A stretch of DNA of 64,000 nucleotides, from the NCBI RefSeq assembly GCF_028502605.1, contig NC_079233.1, positions 5,642,001 through 5,706,000 of the forward strand, written 5' to 3'. The DNA comes from Trichoderma breve. Taxonomy: Eukaryota; Ascomycota; Sordariomycetes; Hypocreales; Hypocreaceae. A program made the translations under genes and the position numbers. The notes under the pieces are model-generated. The model did no database searches and had not been told where the DNA came from. It saw nothing but the letters and a program-made list of their open reading frames with translations. This document shows positions 26,301 through 38,017 of this stretch, piece by piece (positions within the stretch are counted from its first letter, which is position 1; each line of letters opens with the position of its first letter).

Positions 26301-28225
26301 CTCATCTTAGAATAAGTAACGCTCATGTCGACTGTCACCACTCCACCCTAATATCAGTGATCGCCCTTGGCGTACAGCTTGCTTCGTACCTCTGCGAATT
26401 ACAGCGCGCCGTCATCCATTTCGCATTGTGGAATACGAGCGTGAGATGCTTATGTCGCCGGACTCTGGTTGCGAACTCCGTGCTCCTGGGATATAAGATC
26501 TGGAGTCCGGAAGCACAAAGGATCAGTATTGTACGATCGCCCTTGGCGCCCGCCCGCTCTATCTGTATGCCCGAATGCCTTGCGCAAGACCATCCGGTAA
26601 CGCTGTTCGGCATCAAAGATAGATGGCCTAATTGCAGATAGTACTTCTCACCTTTGTATTTAGTAGATGTCTGGTACCTGCATCTGGTACCTATTAGTAC
26701 ATATTGAAGCCACTCGAACGATATGGATGTCTGGGGCACTTCACTTCGCACAACTGACAGTCCCACACTACATGAATAATGCGAACACTTGATTACGTTT
26801 TGTCACTGCTTATGAGAGCTAGCCACACCCAAGACCCATGGAATCGAGCTCGACGGGCCAATGCTTAATCCGCGCCAAGATCCATATAGGTGGCCATCAT
26901 CATGTCATGTCTCATGGTCCTGATGATTGATCAACCAGTCAATTTGCTTGCCTGGTACCTGACCCCTAGGTTGCGCAACGCGGACTCCTTGAAGCTTCTC
27001 TCTCCGCGGCCAGTTACTGGTCGAGAGTTGTTGCCCCTCACCCCTGACTCGACAACTTGCTGTTGATTGTGGTTACAACTTGGGTATGAAAGCAAGACTT
27101 GACAGCCCTGGAGGACAAAAGAACCCTTCCAGGAGGGCCGCCGGGGTTCTGCAGAACAGTTGATCGAGGTGTTGTGATTTGGTCTTCTGCTGTAACATTC
27201 GGATTCCCGACTCTTGCGTTCGGGTCCGTCAAGTCCGTATCATCCATGGACCTCAGCTGGCAGGGAGGCGAAGGAAAAATCCTTCTGGATGCACTGCGTA
27301 CAGGTACAAGCCGCCACTGCCCCGACCAGGCCACAGGTCGTGTGCCTGTACTTGTCTCCCCTCGCGAGCTGCTGGACTGCACTGAGCAGATACCGCTGGA
27401 ACGGCACAGCTGCACTGTCTTGCGGGCACTAAAGGCGTCCGCCTAACCCCAAAGACGCCCAGTGCAGCCCACCCTGTCAGCGCCAGCCCTCTAGTACCTG
27501 CCTGGGAGACAGGCGCATGCAAAGTCTGGGCCCAAGCACCCAAGCACCAAGCAGCTCGAGGCAAGAATCAGGCCAAGCCCCTTGCCCCTGTCCTTGTTTC
27601 TCTGGACACCCCCCCTTGCACTGTCTTGGAGTTGCAGACGCCCCTCCTGTCTGTTCTGTCCCGTTTGGTACCACCCACGCATTTAGCCCTTGTCCTTGGC
27701 CAACCCCAAAAGTCCGCATCCTGCTACGAGTTACAACGCCAGCGCCTGCCCCTCTGTTATCCAATACCTCAGGTTTATACTTAGGTTGTACTTTCTGCTA
27801 CTGCCCGCGTCAACCACAGAGTTCCAACTTTGCCAAAAACACCAAACGCTGCCAAATCCCGCTGCCTCCAGCCGAGAATTTGGGACTCTGGATTGATTTC
27901 GCGGATTGCCGGACGAATTCGCCGCCGCTTCCGTCTCGTTTCGCTCTCAGTCTTTCGATTCTCTCTGCGGCCGCTGTGCAGCTTTGCGCGACCACATACC
28001 GAGGCGCCGGGGTCGCCACTTTCCGGTGTTAATGTACATGAACTCACGAGCCCGACGCTGATATCAATACCACATTACCATACCTATCTATATACCAACC
28101 TGACGTCCATACCTATACCTGCCTACCTTATATCTTATATCTATACCGGTACCGATATTCATCTCTTTACACGCTCGCAACGACCCGCTTGACGACCGAT
28201 CCACGAAAGCGCATCCTTTGCCGTC
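20311..28225. other. 7.9-kb gene-poor spacer upstream of the Zn2Cys6 regulator
   Basis: I find no ORF or plausible exon chain with a recognisable domain. It must hold the CIA2 promoter at its left end and the regulator's promoter at its right. Landmarks are TACATGTA at 21560-21567 and 24296-24303, TACGGAGTA-type words at 22822, 26169 and 26176, an 8-bp inverted repeat at 25600-25617, and a C-rich + strand from about 27300 to 27750 leading into the leader. Repetitive TATACC-like sequence lies at 28080-28160. Confidence 0.5.
25600..25617. repeat. Perfect 8-bp inverted repeat
   Basis: ACACGTAC and GTACGTGT are separated by two bases. It shares the ACGTGT end with the extended TACATGTACGTGTACC copies at 21560 and 61790. 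Confidence 0.7.
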
Positions 28226-31200
28226 ATGGCCTCTAATGACCCTTCCATTCGTCGCATTCTGCCGCAGGACTCCCAGAACGCCCAGAGCGTCGGCATGAAC
28301 AGCTATACTTTTGCGCCTCAGCAATACCCCCAGAGGGAAACTCAGAAGAGTGAGAATCACGAGCTCCGTTTTCCACTGCTAGTAGACTAGCAAATGTCGT
28401 AAACTAACCGTCGTCTGTCCAATCTAGACTATGTCTTCGTTGACGAGCACAACCGTCATAAGCGGCTCAAAGGTACTTCGGATCCTGCCGTATAGAACCA
28501 TGGTGACCAAAATTGCTGACAATGCTCCACAGTCATGAGAGCCTGCGAAGGCTGCCGGAGAAGAAAGATCAAGTGCGATGCGGCCACCACGAACACTTGG
28601 CCTTGCAGTGCCTGCATTCGCCTCAAGCTTCACTGCGTCCGCCCAAATGGATATGATGGCGCAACTGATTCGACGACCTACGAGGCTTTTGTCCCGCCGA
28701 CGAACCAATTCCAACAAATGGGAATGCCATCCCACCAGCAGGGACAAGCTTCCCTCAAATCCGAACAAGACGTCTATGCGCCGCAGGCCGGCTATCCCGA
28801 CGCAGCTTCGGCTTCTTTCCAAACTCTTCCCTACGATGCTTCACAGCCCCAGCACAATCTTCACTACACTACGGTCCCCCCGCAAATGTCCATGGTAGAT
28901 CAGCATGTCGCCCCTCAGGATGCATTCCCAACGCCTCCCATGCAACAGTCGTCGCAGCCGGGCTCATCACCAGGTGCATATTCCGCCGACTCTTACCAGC
29001 AGCAGGATTTAGCGGATCTCTTGGGCGGCCTCAAGATGAATGAGATCGGAACAGGTATGAATTGCGAGCCCTAAGCTGTAATATACCACCTTGCTGACTA
29101 ACCCTCCACAGCGCCATATCTAAGGAACAAGGCCTCTTTCAGACGTGAGGAACCGGCAGTTGAGGATGATGATGACCTGGATCTACCCCCCATCTCGATC
29201 GGCCCAGGGCACAGGATTCGCATCCCTCCAGAATTGATGCCGGATGATGGAACTGCGATTCACTATTTCGACCTCTACTTCACCCACGTTCATCCTTACG
29301 TCCCGGTGCTCAACCGATCAATGTTTTACCGCCAATGGGCTACTGCCAGGGAATCAATTTCCCCGTTAATCCTCGAAGCTCTGTTCGCTATTGGAGGGCG
29401 GCTAGCAGATGAACCAGCACAGGGCCAACAATGGCTGGCGCTAGCATCAAGTACGTTGCCCCTTATTTTACTCAATGCCAGCATACGTCGAGACCTTTTA
29501 TACTAACACGAGTCTAGGACATGCAGATGCTTTCATGGATGTTCCTCGCCTAAGCACACTGCAGGCACTTTTGATGATTCTCAAGGCCAGAGAAGCCGCA
29601 CCGAAGCGAGGTTACTACTACCGCTCATGGATGACCGTTGTTCAATGCGTTCAAATGGCCAAGGATCTTGGTTTAGAAGAGCATTACGAGGAGCACCAGG
29701 CGGGTCGGCCTTGCGAATATAGCCCGACGGATTGCCAGCTGCGAACTCGAATCTGGCAGACAGTCTTTGTTTGCGAAGTCATGGTGGGAACTCCACAAGG
29801 TCGCTACAACTTGGCTGTCGACATTGATTCTGTAGACTTCAACGTTCCAAAACCAATCCCCGGTGGAGACGATGCCGAATACCACGTATCGCGCAACTTC
29901 ACCTACTTTGCTCGCAATGTGCGAAATATTGCCAGGATAACCAGCATTTATGTGCGCCTTAGGAAGAGAAAGGATTGGGGAGTCGACCCCGAGTTTCAGC
30001 AAATGGACCAGCACTTCAACGCCTTCTTGGCAGAACTTCCTGCTGACCTTAGCGTTACGTTTCCTCCGGACGGCTCAGCGCCCTGGCTACCGTCGCCGTT
30101 CCTTGGCAACCTGCACTCATATTACTATCTGACCCTGATCTTATTCCACCGACCTCAGCTGTCATTCCTGGACCCGACTACCCAGGAAGCTCAATGGAAG
30201 CATCACATGATGATTTGCTACAATTCGGCTCGTGCTCTCTGCCGTCTTCAAGAAGCTGTTGTCAACTCATTTGGAACCATGGGGCTACAGTGCATGCAGC
30301 GCGGCTTCAGTTTCACTGTCTACGCTGGGCTCTCATGCATTGTGCTTCATCTAGTAAGCCGCGCTCAGTTCTTTACTCCCCCTTGTACTCTGCGCAGAGA
30401 GAAAAAAAGAAAAAAAAGTTATTATCCGTATATATTGCACAAGTCTAACTCTCGAAACTAGGTCGCGATTGTCTCTCCAGACCCCGATCTCCACACCGAT
30501 GCGCGAGAATTCTTTACCCGCCACATGAGAATCATGGAAAAGGTGATGGAGGCGTGGCCAATGCCAGAGTTGCAGCGACAGATCGACGCCGTCCGGGAGG
30601 CTTTTTCAGCTGACGTTAGGAAGCCTTTTGTTCTGAAGCCCTCTTTCCCCTACGGAAGCCCTCATCCATCTCATAGTGCTAGTCCCCCGGGATATCGCGG
30701 CATGCAACGCGCTGGCTCCATGGAACAAGCACTGGATTCGAGCGGCAATCAAACAGTCAGTTACATAAGCCATCCCATATCACCTCCAATTTCTACCGGC
30801 GGTCTGGACAGTAAGAGTGACTCCCCATCTGCACAGTCGCTCGTTATGATGCCGCAGGCAGTCGGCCCCGGCATTTCACCGAACATGGCCCTGCCAGAGC
30901 AGCCAGCTTGGAACCCGGCTAGGATTTTTGAGTAGGTTTCTACCAGCGAACTTGGAATTTTTCTTTCTTCCCTTTGTCTCTCCCCCCTCTCTCTCTTACC
31001 ATCTATTTCCTCCCAGTTCTACTTCCCCTCCTTAATCTCACTCCCCCATTACATCCCTCTACCATGTCTAAGATGTATTCATTCTTTGCAATATACACCC
31101 ACGGATTGATGGACTAACACGGACACTAGACAATGGAACACCACATTTGGTACGCCCGCCCATACCGAGCCCAACCCTGTTTCCCCGGCCAGTTCTCTGA

Positions 31201-31439
31201 ACGTTGCCTCGTCCTCAGGTGCACCCGAAGTCCCTACACTTGAAGACATTCAAGCTGTAAACTCCTCGCTGCCGTCCGGCTCACAACACAGCATTTCCCC
31301 ACATCAATATGTGGCTGCGCCTGTGCCGAATTTCGTCACGCCCGCGATGTGGCAGGAGTCTGTGGCCAGCGTATACGAAGGCGGTCTCAAACGTGGATGG
31401 GATTACGACGGGACCCAACCGGCAATGAAGCGCCGCTAG
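28226..31439 (+). CDS. Zn2Cys6 fungal transcription factor with fungal-specific TF domain
   Basis: A DNA-binding regulator of unknown target. Seven exons: 28226-28349, 28428-28472, 28533-29054, 29112-29450, 29518-30353, 30462-30931 and 31130-31439, giving 881 residues. Every junction keeps frame and most introns show a CTAAC branch. The binuclear zinc cluster lies at residues 61-91 with spacing C-X2-C-X6-C-X9-C-X2-C-X6-C, preceded by the basic YVFVDEHNRHKRLKVMRA. A Gln/Pro-rich segment follows, then the fungal-specific TF (MHR) domain from about residue 270 (IHYFDLYFTHVHPYVPVLNR). The C-terminal region is Ser/Pro-rich and ends in MKRR. The zinc cluster and the sequence before it look strongly conserved, but I cannot name the orthologue. 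The 7.9-kb upstream spacer suggests complex control. Confidence 0.88.
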
Positions 31440-34400
31440 CGGCCTTCTCGAACCGAAAGAACGTCCATGGCTTCTGGCTTCTGGCCCCTAGCTCCCCACG
31501 GCCTCCAGCGCAGGACTCGATCCAGACGCGACCTCCGACTGAGGAACTACGATTGACGGTTCTCAACCGATTGGCTCATGCAGGGTCATGACGCCATTCG
31601 CGGCATTGACGATGGACGGTTTCATAACGACACATATTATTTATCGGGTCCTCTTTTCTTCACTTTCTTCTTCATCTTTATGGTCATGTATAGTTATCTC
31701 CCCATGCTTTGTTGTTTCATCCTTGGTTCGATTTGTTTTGCATGCGCTGGGCGAAGATGAGCTGCTAGGCTAATTTCTTTTCATCTTTGTCCCTTTTTAT
31801 TACTTATTCATTTCTTGGGGTGTGGATTTCGTGCTATTGGGACGCGATCATCCACGACGATCAATGATGGTTTTGGCAACAAGTTGTGAAGATGGATATT
31901 AAAACAAGGGGAGGCTCGGGAACAGAAAGAGGCGCTCTGGCAAAACAAAAGCAGTATTTGATAACCAGCAACGCCCTGCGGGCTGTACTGGTGGAGGACT
32001 TAATGAATCTATGATGGGCAAATTTGGCGGTGTTGCAGGTCGATTCACACATCTTCTCAGTTCTTACTTCCTGGTGCATCCATCGGCTCTGTCGGAATCT
32101 CGGGAATTGCAGGATTGGCTTGTGTGTGTAGTACATATCATTGGTGTTTACGGTGATGCATAACGGATCTTTATTACGAACACGGCCTCTGTTGGCTATG
32201 GGAACAGCGGCATCATGTACAAGACAATGGGCAATGTTGACATATTTGGTATGGTTTTACAGAGGTGTTGAGTCTTTTGGATACAAAATCAAGGTGCGGA
32301 GTTTCAGGGATTGGAGATGTATGTGCATGTATGTACGAGTAATATGATTAGAAGTACTCTCAGGACCCACGGGGAACGCGCTGGGTTTCTTGTGGGGTGC
32401 ATTGCTGGGCTGAAAGCGGAATTGAACGAAATAAAGCCGAACTTGTGTTAATTAACGGCGTACGGGCCGGGCGAGCGGACTCTGCTTTGTGGGTTGATGT
32501 CCATGTCATGTCGAGTTGGCGGCTGGAGCCGTCCGTCGTACGAAGCAATTTGATGAGGCCCAGATAACGAGAGAATGCCGTACAGGCTTGATGCTAATGC
32601 TACGGAGCAGACACGCGATGCTACATGAGGCGCCGCTGATATATTGGGACGAAGTGATGATGTGGAGATGTTTCGGAAAGAGTCTCAAGGACGAAGTTGT
32701 CGTTTAGCCGAGCAGGGTTGGCGGAACGTTCCGTAGGTAGTTGGATGTATCTTTTTTTTGAGGTTGTACAAGCCCGGAGGATAAAAGATGGTTCTGTACG
32801 AGTACGATATATTATAGGATGGAGGCTAAAGAGAGAGAGAGAGACCTGAAGCAGGGAGGGGGGTGGCGAGCGTTGGGCTTAGGGCCAACCAGTCTCGCGA
32901 TCTGGGCAAGATGCAAGCATGCATGTACTTAGCAGAACCACCTTTGTTTGTTGCTCTTTATGTATATAGATGTACATGTTCCGCAGGGCGCTATTACATA
33001 CTAGTACCAAGAAACACTGTACTCGTAATGAGTACCTATGCGTAAGAACAGCCGTGCGTATGTAGACTGCATGTATGCTGTATGCATGTACGTGTGCATA
33101 CAGTTATATGTACAAGTACGCCCTCGGTTCGGGATATGGGGTGGGAGGAGCCCAGCCAACAGATTGATAAGAGTAAGTAAGAGGCGTCTGGGGGAGAAAG
33201 AAAAGAGAGGGGCGGCGCTAAATGAGCTTCTTGAAGGGTCTGGGGAACTTTTTTGCTCGAGGCCGCGTTTAGTTTGGGGCCGTGATGAAGGGGGGAGGGG
33301 AGAGTGTGTGTGTGGGAGAGTGAGATGGAGGGAGGATGTGATTTGATTTGATTTGATTTGATTTGGATATATTTGGTATATTTGGAGAAATATTATTGTT
33401 GGTTTCTTGCTAGCATATGTGGAGGTTGTATTTGTTGAAGACTTGATTGATCTATTGCTATTCATCAATAGCAGGAGTTTAAGCACTGAGCTTCGAGCAA
33501 ACGAGGATTTTACTGGAATCCTACACATGGCCCATGCTTCAAACTATTAATCGGCGTATGGAGTATTGTTACATACAGTACGGGGTTGATAGGGCAGAAA
33601 CGACTATGTGGAGATTCTGGGGCAAATGCTTCCTCTGCTTCTCTCTACTCGACCTGGGCTAATTAGGCTATATCTATGTGGGCATATTCTGACCATCTCT
33701 TTTTGCCCTCTTCTTGGCTTGTTGTTGGTCCTGTTGATGCATGTTCCTGGGAGAAAAAAAGTTTCGATGAGGAGGGAGGGCGTGTGGGAGTGGGAGTTAA
33801 GAAGATTGATTATTGGTCGTATTCGAAGAGTATTACGAATTACACTTACATGATACACATGCAATGTGATGAGATTGTGGGAACGGTTGCAGTGTCCTTT
33901 TTGCTAGGGCTGTTTTCTAATTCGTCTGATATTACTTTTTCCCCTTTTTTAAATTGTAAACTGGACTGGCGTTGGTTAAAAGTACGAAGGAGTACAGGTG
34001 GTATATGGAGTTACATGTAATGTACGGCATATGCATGCATATGCGTGATAATAACGAGCAAGGAGGGGGGGGGAGGATTTAGACAGCATGGATGGAATGC
34101 ATTGTTTAGTTTTGTGGGGGGGGGGAGTGAAAAATGCCGAGGCTTGATTTTTCTGGAGCCTATCGGATCTATGAGGTTTGTATCGGAGGTAACAAGAAGA
34201 AAGGACAAAATAGCATGTGAGAGGGACTGGGGGGTTGGTTCCGGGATGTGGTGTGGGTGGTGTGATTTACTGGGTTGCGATATTTTTCATTTATTATTTT
34301 TTGGGGAGGGGGGGGACTTGTTCTGTTTTGGGGAGGTCAAGGTGAAGTTCGGTGAGGAAATGAAAGTGTCTTAATGTGACGCGAGGTGAAGAATGTCTTG

Positions 34401-35017
34401 GCTTTTTGGCGGGGTCGAGGATTGTTTCATAGTGCGGCAAAATGGAGTGAAATCTTTCTATTCTGGAGAATCCTTTGGAGTCGTGAAATTTTCTACAGCT
34501 GGAATATAATTTTGCTGGAATTATATATGAGATACGCGTATGAAGTGTCCGTCTCGTTTTTTCAAAGTCCACGATGTTACATTCCACCACGGGGAAGACA
34601 AAGACATAACAACACAGGCCAAGCGCGGCATCTCAACGAAAACTTCTAGAAAAGTTCCAATCCCGAAGCTATGGAATTGCAATCGTTCTATGCCAGACGC
34701 TACTGCTAGCACGGTTCGTCCGCGATGGTATGCAGCTCGGGTCACATCCCGTTGATGGGGAACGGGCATGTTACTTGTTTTGTTCCTAGCGTTTGGCTTG
34801 ATGGATTTTCTTGTGGATAGGTGAGATGGCGATGGAGGTTGTTTATATATATAGCATAGAGCTAGCGAGATGATTCGTGGTTGGTTGTTATAGGTTATAT
34901 AGAACGCTGCGTCTTAATAGGATATGTAATACAAGTAAGGTAGTCGTAATATCGAGACAAGACCATCCATACACCAGATGTATTCGTAAATTGGCACAAT
35001 GTTAGTCCCAGGACAAA
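31440..35017. other. 3.6-kb spacer with purine-rich and simple-repeat tracts
   Basis: No gene is supported. The left part is the regulator's 3' UTR. Further right are a GATTT pentamer array at 33340-33366, G-runs at about 34061, 34114 and 34301, and a TACATGTA palindrome at 34012-34019. Composition becomes strongly purine-skewed on the + strand between 33150 and 34400. Confidence 0.5.
33340..33366 (+). repeat. GATTT pentanucleotide microsatellite
   Basis: Five tandem GATTT units in non-coding DNA. Confidence 0.85.
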
Positions 35018-36138
35018 CTATGCCGCCTTCTCTGCCACTGCCCTCTTCTCAATCTTGCTCTTGACTGCATCCCAGATCCACGCCTCAGTCAAGTCCTTGC
35101 CCTTCTTGCCCTTGGGCTTCTTCTTCTCCACGCCAGCCTCCTGCACGCCAAACTTGGTCATGGCCCGCAAGTTGTACCACTTCCTCGTCTCGTTCTCCGC
35201 GATAGCGCCCTCGGCGTCTCGCACGTAGTTGACGATGCCGAAGCGTCGCTTTGCTGGCCGCAGGTGACCTACCTGCATGGTGCTGTAGCGAGGTTTTGCG
35301 ATGGCGCTCATGGTGGTGAGAGTGAGCTCGGTAGAAGGGGGCAAGGCGTGGATGAAGCGCTTAAGGACTGGGCGGCTGGTGCGGGCGACGGAAGGTAGAT
35401 GGATGTAAATGTGTGAGACAAAGGGGGATGTGGTGTATGCCACGAAAAATAGGGGAATGAGGCCGCAGAGGGCAACTGGACGAGTTAGTCGTGACGACCA
35501 ATCTTGTATCATCTAGGTGATGGGGATGGAGTGAGAGGAGCGAGGATCTATGCTGAGGTCTCTTGAGATGGATGAGATCGTCATAGAAGTCTTCTCCAGC
35601 AGTCTCAAATATCCTCACTTGGAGATGTTGTATAGAAAGAAAAGGAAACGAGATCAAACTCACCTCCTACAGTCTCCCACTCTGGCTTCTCGGCCTTGAC
35701 GTATCCCGGCACAACAATAAATGTAAAAAACGCCCCGAGAAACAACGTCGTCACCTTGACCATGGCCAAAAAAGTGATCCGTCCCGTGCCCGCATGATAG
35801 ATGAGCAATCTCTCAGCGACTTCTGTATTCATTCATCGTTAGCAATTTGGTTCTTGACTAGGGATGAGTTGTATTTTTAAAGGCTTGCCGTAGTGCTTCG
35901 ACCCAGCAGTGGCAGCGGCTGCTTTCGCCTGCTGTTTTGCCTGCTCGGCTGGTGAGAGGGTCGGTTTTGAGATGGGCTTCTTAGCTACTTGGGCGTAGCA
36001 TCGTTGAAGGCATCTGCTTTCGAGTCGTCGTAGGTGGCGAGTCTGAGGGAGATGCTGCCAGTTAACGAGGCGTGGTGGTGATGAGGGGTTGATGAATGTG
36101 CTGAATGGCTTTTTACTACACAATCTAAGGGAGAACAT
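35018..36138 (-). CDS. Mitochondrial inner-membrane protein resembling the TMEM70/TMEM186/TMEM223 family
   Basis: Three exons, 36138-35889, 35822-35664 and 35475-35018, give 288 residues. The N-terminus is basic, with Arg and Ser but almost no acid (MFSLRLCSKKPF), typical of a mitochondrial presequence. A Lys/Ala-rich linker follows. The core has LLIYHAGTGRITF and two hydrophobic segments (VTTLFLGAFFTFIVVPGYV and ALCGLIPLFFVAYTTSPFV), then a matrix-like region (PPSTELTLTTMSAI) and a Lys-rich tail. The order 'Leu-Ile-Tyr-x-Gly, hairpin of two membrane helices, soluble tail' resembles TMEM70-type proteins, which assist respiratory complex assembly. That assignment is by general resemblance only. 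The first intron appears to use a GC donor (GCAAGC) with a normal CAG acceptor; no GT donor gives a workable intron. Confidence 0.72.
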
Positions 36139-36448
36139 GTTGAGTTGTGAGTTTTAGTCATAGGATTGGACCAAAGTGAGCCAGAGTGTCATGAAGTTGC
36201 TGAGCTTGAATCTTTATGTTAGTGCAACTAAGCTAAATGATCTGTGAGCCAAGAGGTCGCATTCGGATTGGTCCACCTGCGATAACGATAAAGCTTTGGT
36301 GCGTCTCTCTCCATTACTGAGCTACTGTATTGCTCTACTGAACAATAATTCTCACATTGATATATCCCACCTTCATTTCACATGAGCGAAAACATGAATT
36401 GACTTCATTTTTCAATTGCTAAAATAATGACAGCTTCTTCACATCCAT
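36139..36448. other. Spacer between two minus-strand genes
   Basis: 310 bp holding the promoter of the TMEM70-like gene and the 3' UTR of the DsbA-like gene. Nothing else is seen. Confidence 0.5.
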
Positions 36449-37099
36449 CTACGCAATGTTCTTGGTGAAAAACTCCTTCCACTGGTCCACTGTCCAGCCA
36501 GAGCTGGTGTCCTGAACCACACCATCGAACACGACAGTAGGAGTGACATGGACACCCACTAAGCGATTCATCTTGGTGACAACCTTGAGGTCGTTGGTGA
36601 CGGCATTGCCAACATTCAAAGCGCCATCGTCGCCGCCCTTCTCAGGAATGGCCAGCAGCTTGTAGACCTCGTCCTCGCTGACGCCCACCTTGGCGGCCAC
36701 CTTTGCAAGACGGCGGTACGTCTGGTTGCGCGTCTCGTTGACGACGCTGATGTCGAAAAAGTCCTTTTGCGTGGCAAACAGCTCGCCGCTAAAAGCCCAG
36801 AACTTCTCGGGGGCGAGGCGCAGGACAGCGAGGCCCGCCTCGTGCGTCAGCGTCGACGACGGGTGCCACGGCTGGACCTGCTGGCGGAAGACGACGGTGA
36901 GGCTGTTGGCCCAGGCGGGAGTCTCGCGCACGACGGGGAAGACTTGGGTGGTGAGCGTGTTGAAGATTTTGGCGGAAAAGGGGCAGGTGTAGTCGAGGAA
37001 GATCTCAAAGGTGTGAGTTGCGCGCGGGACGGACGAGGATGAAGCTGCTGGAGGGGCGAATTCGAGCTTGTGGCCGGCGAAGTTGGGAGGGACAGCCAT
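36449..37099 (-). CDS. DsbA-like thioredoxin-fold protein with a single-cysteine CPFS site
   Basis: A single-exon gene of 216 residues. The thioredoxin-like start (FEIFLDYTCPFSAKIF) places the sole cysteine at residue 39. The usual CXXC second cysteine is Ser, and no other Cys occurs. The helical insert and the late VTPT with the likely cis-proline (HVTPTVVFDG) match DsbA/FrnE-type folds. With one thiol it cannot form the normal active-site disulfide, so a monothiol, GSH-linked or binding role is inferred rather than oxidase activity. There is no signal peptide or mitochondrial presequence, suggesting a cytosolic location. The chosen ATG is the first in frame; sequence further upstream is open only from a TTG. 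Confidence 0.82.
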   Translation of the reverse strand: MAVPPNFAGHKLEFAPPAASSSSVPRATHTFEIFLDYTCPFSAKIFNTLTTQVFPVVRETPAWANSLTVVFRQQVQPWHPSSTLTHEAGLAVLRLAPEKFWAFSGELFATQKDFFDISVVNETRNQTYRRLAKVAAKVGVSEDEVYKLLAIPEKGGDDGALNVGNAVTNDLKVVTKMNRLVGVHVTPTVVFDGVVQDTSSGWTVDQWKEFFTKNIA

Positions 37100-38017
37100 T
37101 GTTTCTGTGTGCTTGAATTTAATGAGAGGTTGTTGGTATTGAATGCAAGGAAATTGAATGTGAGGTGGTGAAGTTTGAAGTTGAAGTTGGTTGCTTTTTG
37201 TAGAGCTCAGTGTTAATGGATGATGGGTGTCGAAGAGCAAGTTGCAGGCAGGATGGTGAAATCGCTGGGAGCTTTGAAGCAATTACCCCTCAACCCCTCC
37301 ATCCATCTCGCCCAATCGATGCATAATATGTGCCTGCCTACTACTTTCCACTACTCTCCCCTATTTACTAATTGATTACAGGTACTTTACTCGATAAGTT
37401 CAAAAGTGATGTCAAATAATTCCATAGCTCTCGGGCACTCGTCCAGCTTACAGCAGCGGGGCAGCCTGTCAAAAGAAAGATGCCCGATGACGTGATTCCA
37501 TGCGATTGCACAACTTCGTCGGCCCGACGAGACTTGAGCAATGATTCGCCATCTATTACAGAGCAACACGGCGAACACGTTGTATTACCATTGCGATTGC
37601 AACAACTTCAAGGTACTACTATTTTTTATTAGAATATTTATCATTCTATATCCTTCACTATCGGCTCTATGCTTCATAATTTATCACCGCTTGCAGAATA
37701 TTGGCTGAAAGGTATGTACTCCAAAACTCAATATGGTCAATCACAGAAGTGGGAAACAAGTGAAAACATATAAGGGAGTTCATTTGACAGTACCGGCAGT
37801 CAATTTCAGAATCTAATTCCCATCCATGTATCATATCATACAGTAAAAAACTCCGCGAGCTCCAGGCTCTCAAAAATCCACCCACGCTAGAGCGTCCAAA
37901 GTTCTATATCGCAAAAAAAAAAAAACACGAAAAGCCAAAACAGATAATCCTCCCAGCATAATACATGATATCATTCTTTGTTTCCAGTCATTTATACAAT
38001 CTTCCCTTCCCACCTCT
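37100..38017. other. Spacer between the DsbA-like and P450 genes
   Basis: Promoter of the DsbA-like gene and 3' UTR of the P450 gene. A short A-run lies near 37912-37925. No gene is seen. Confidence 0.5.
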
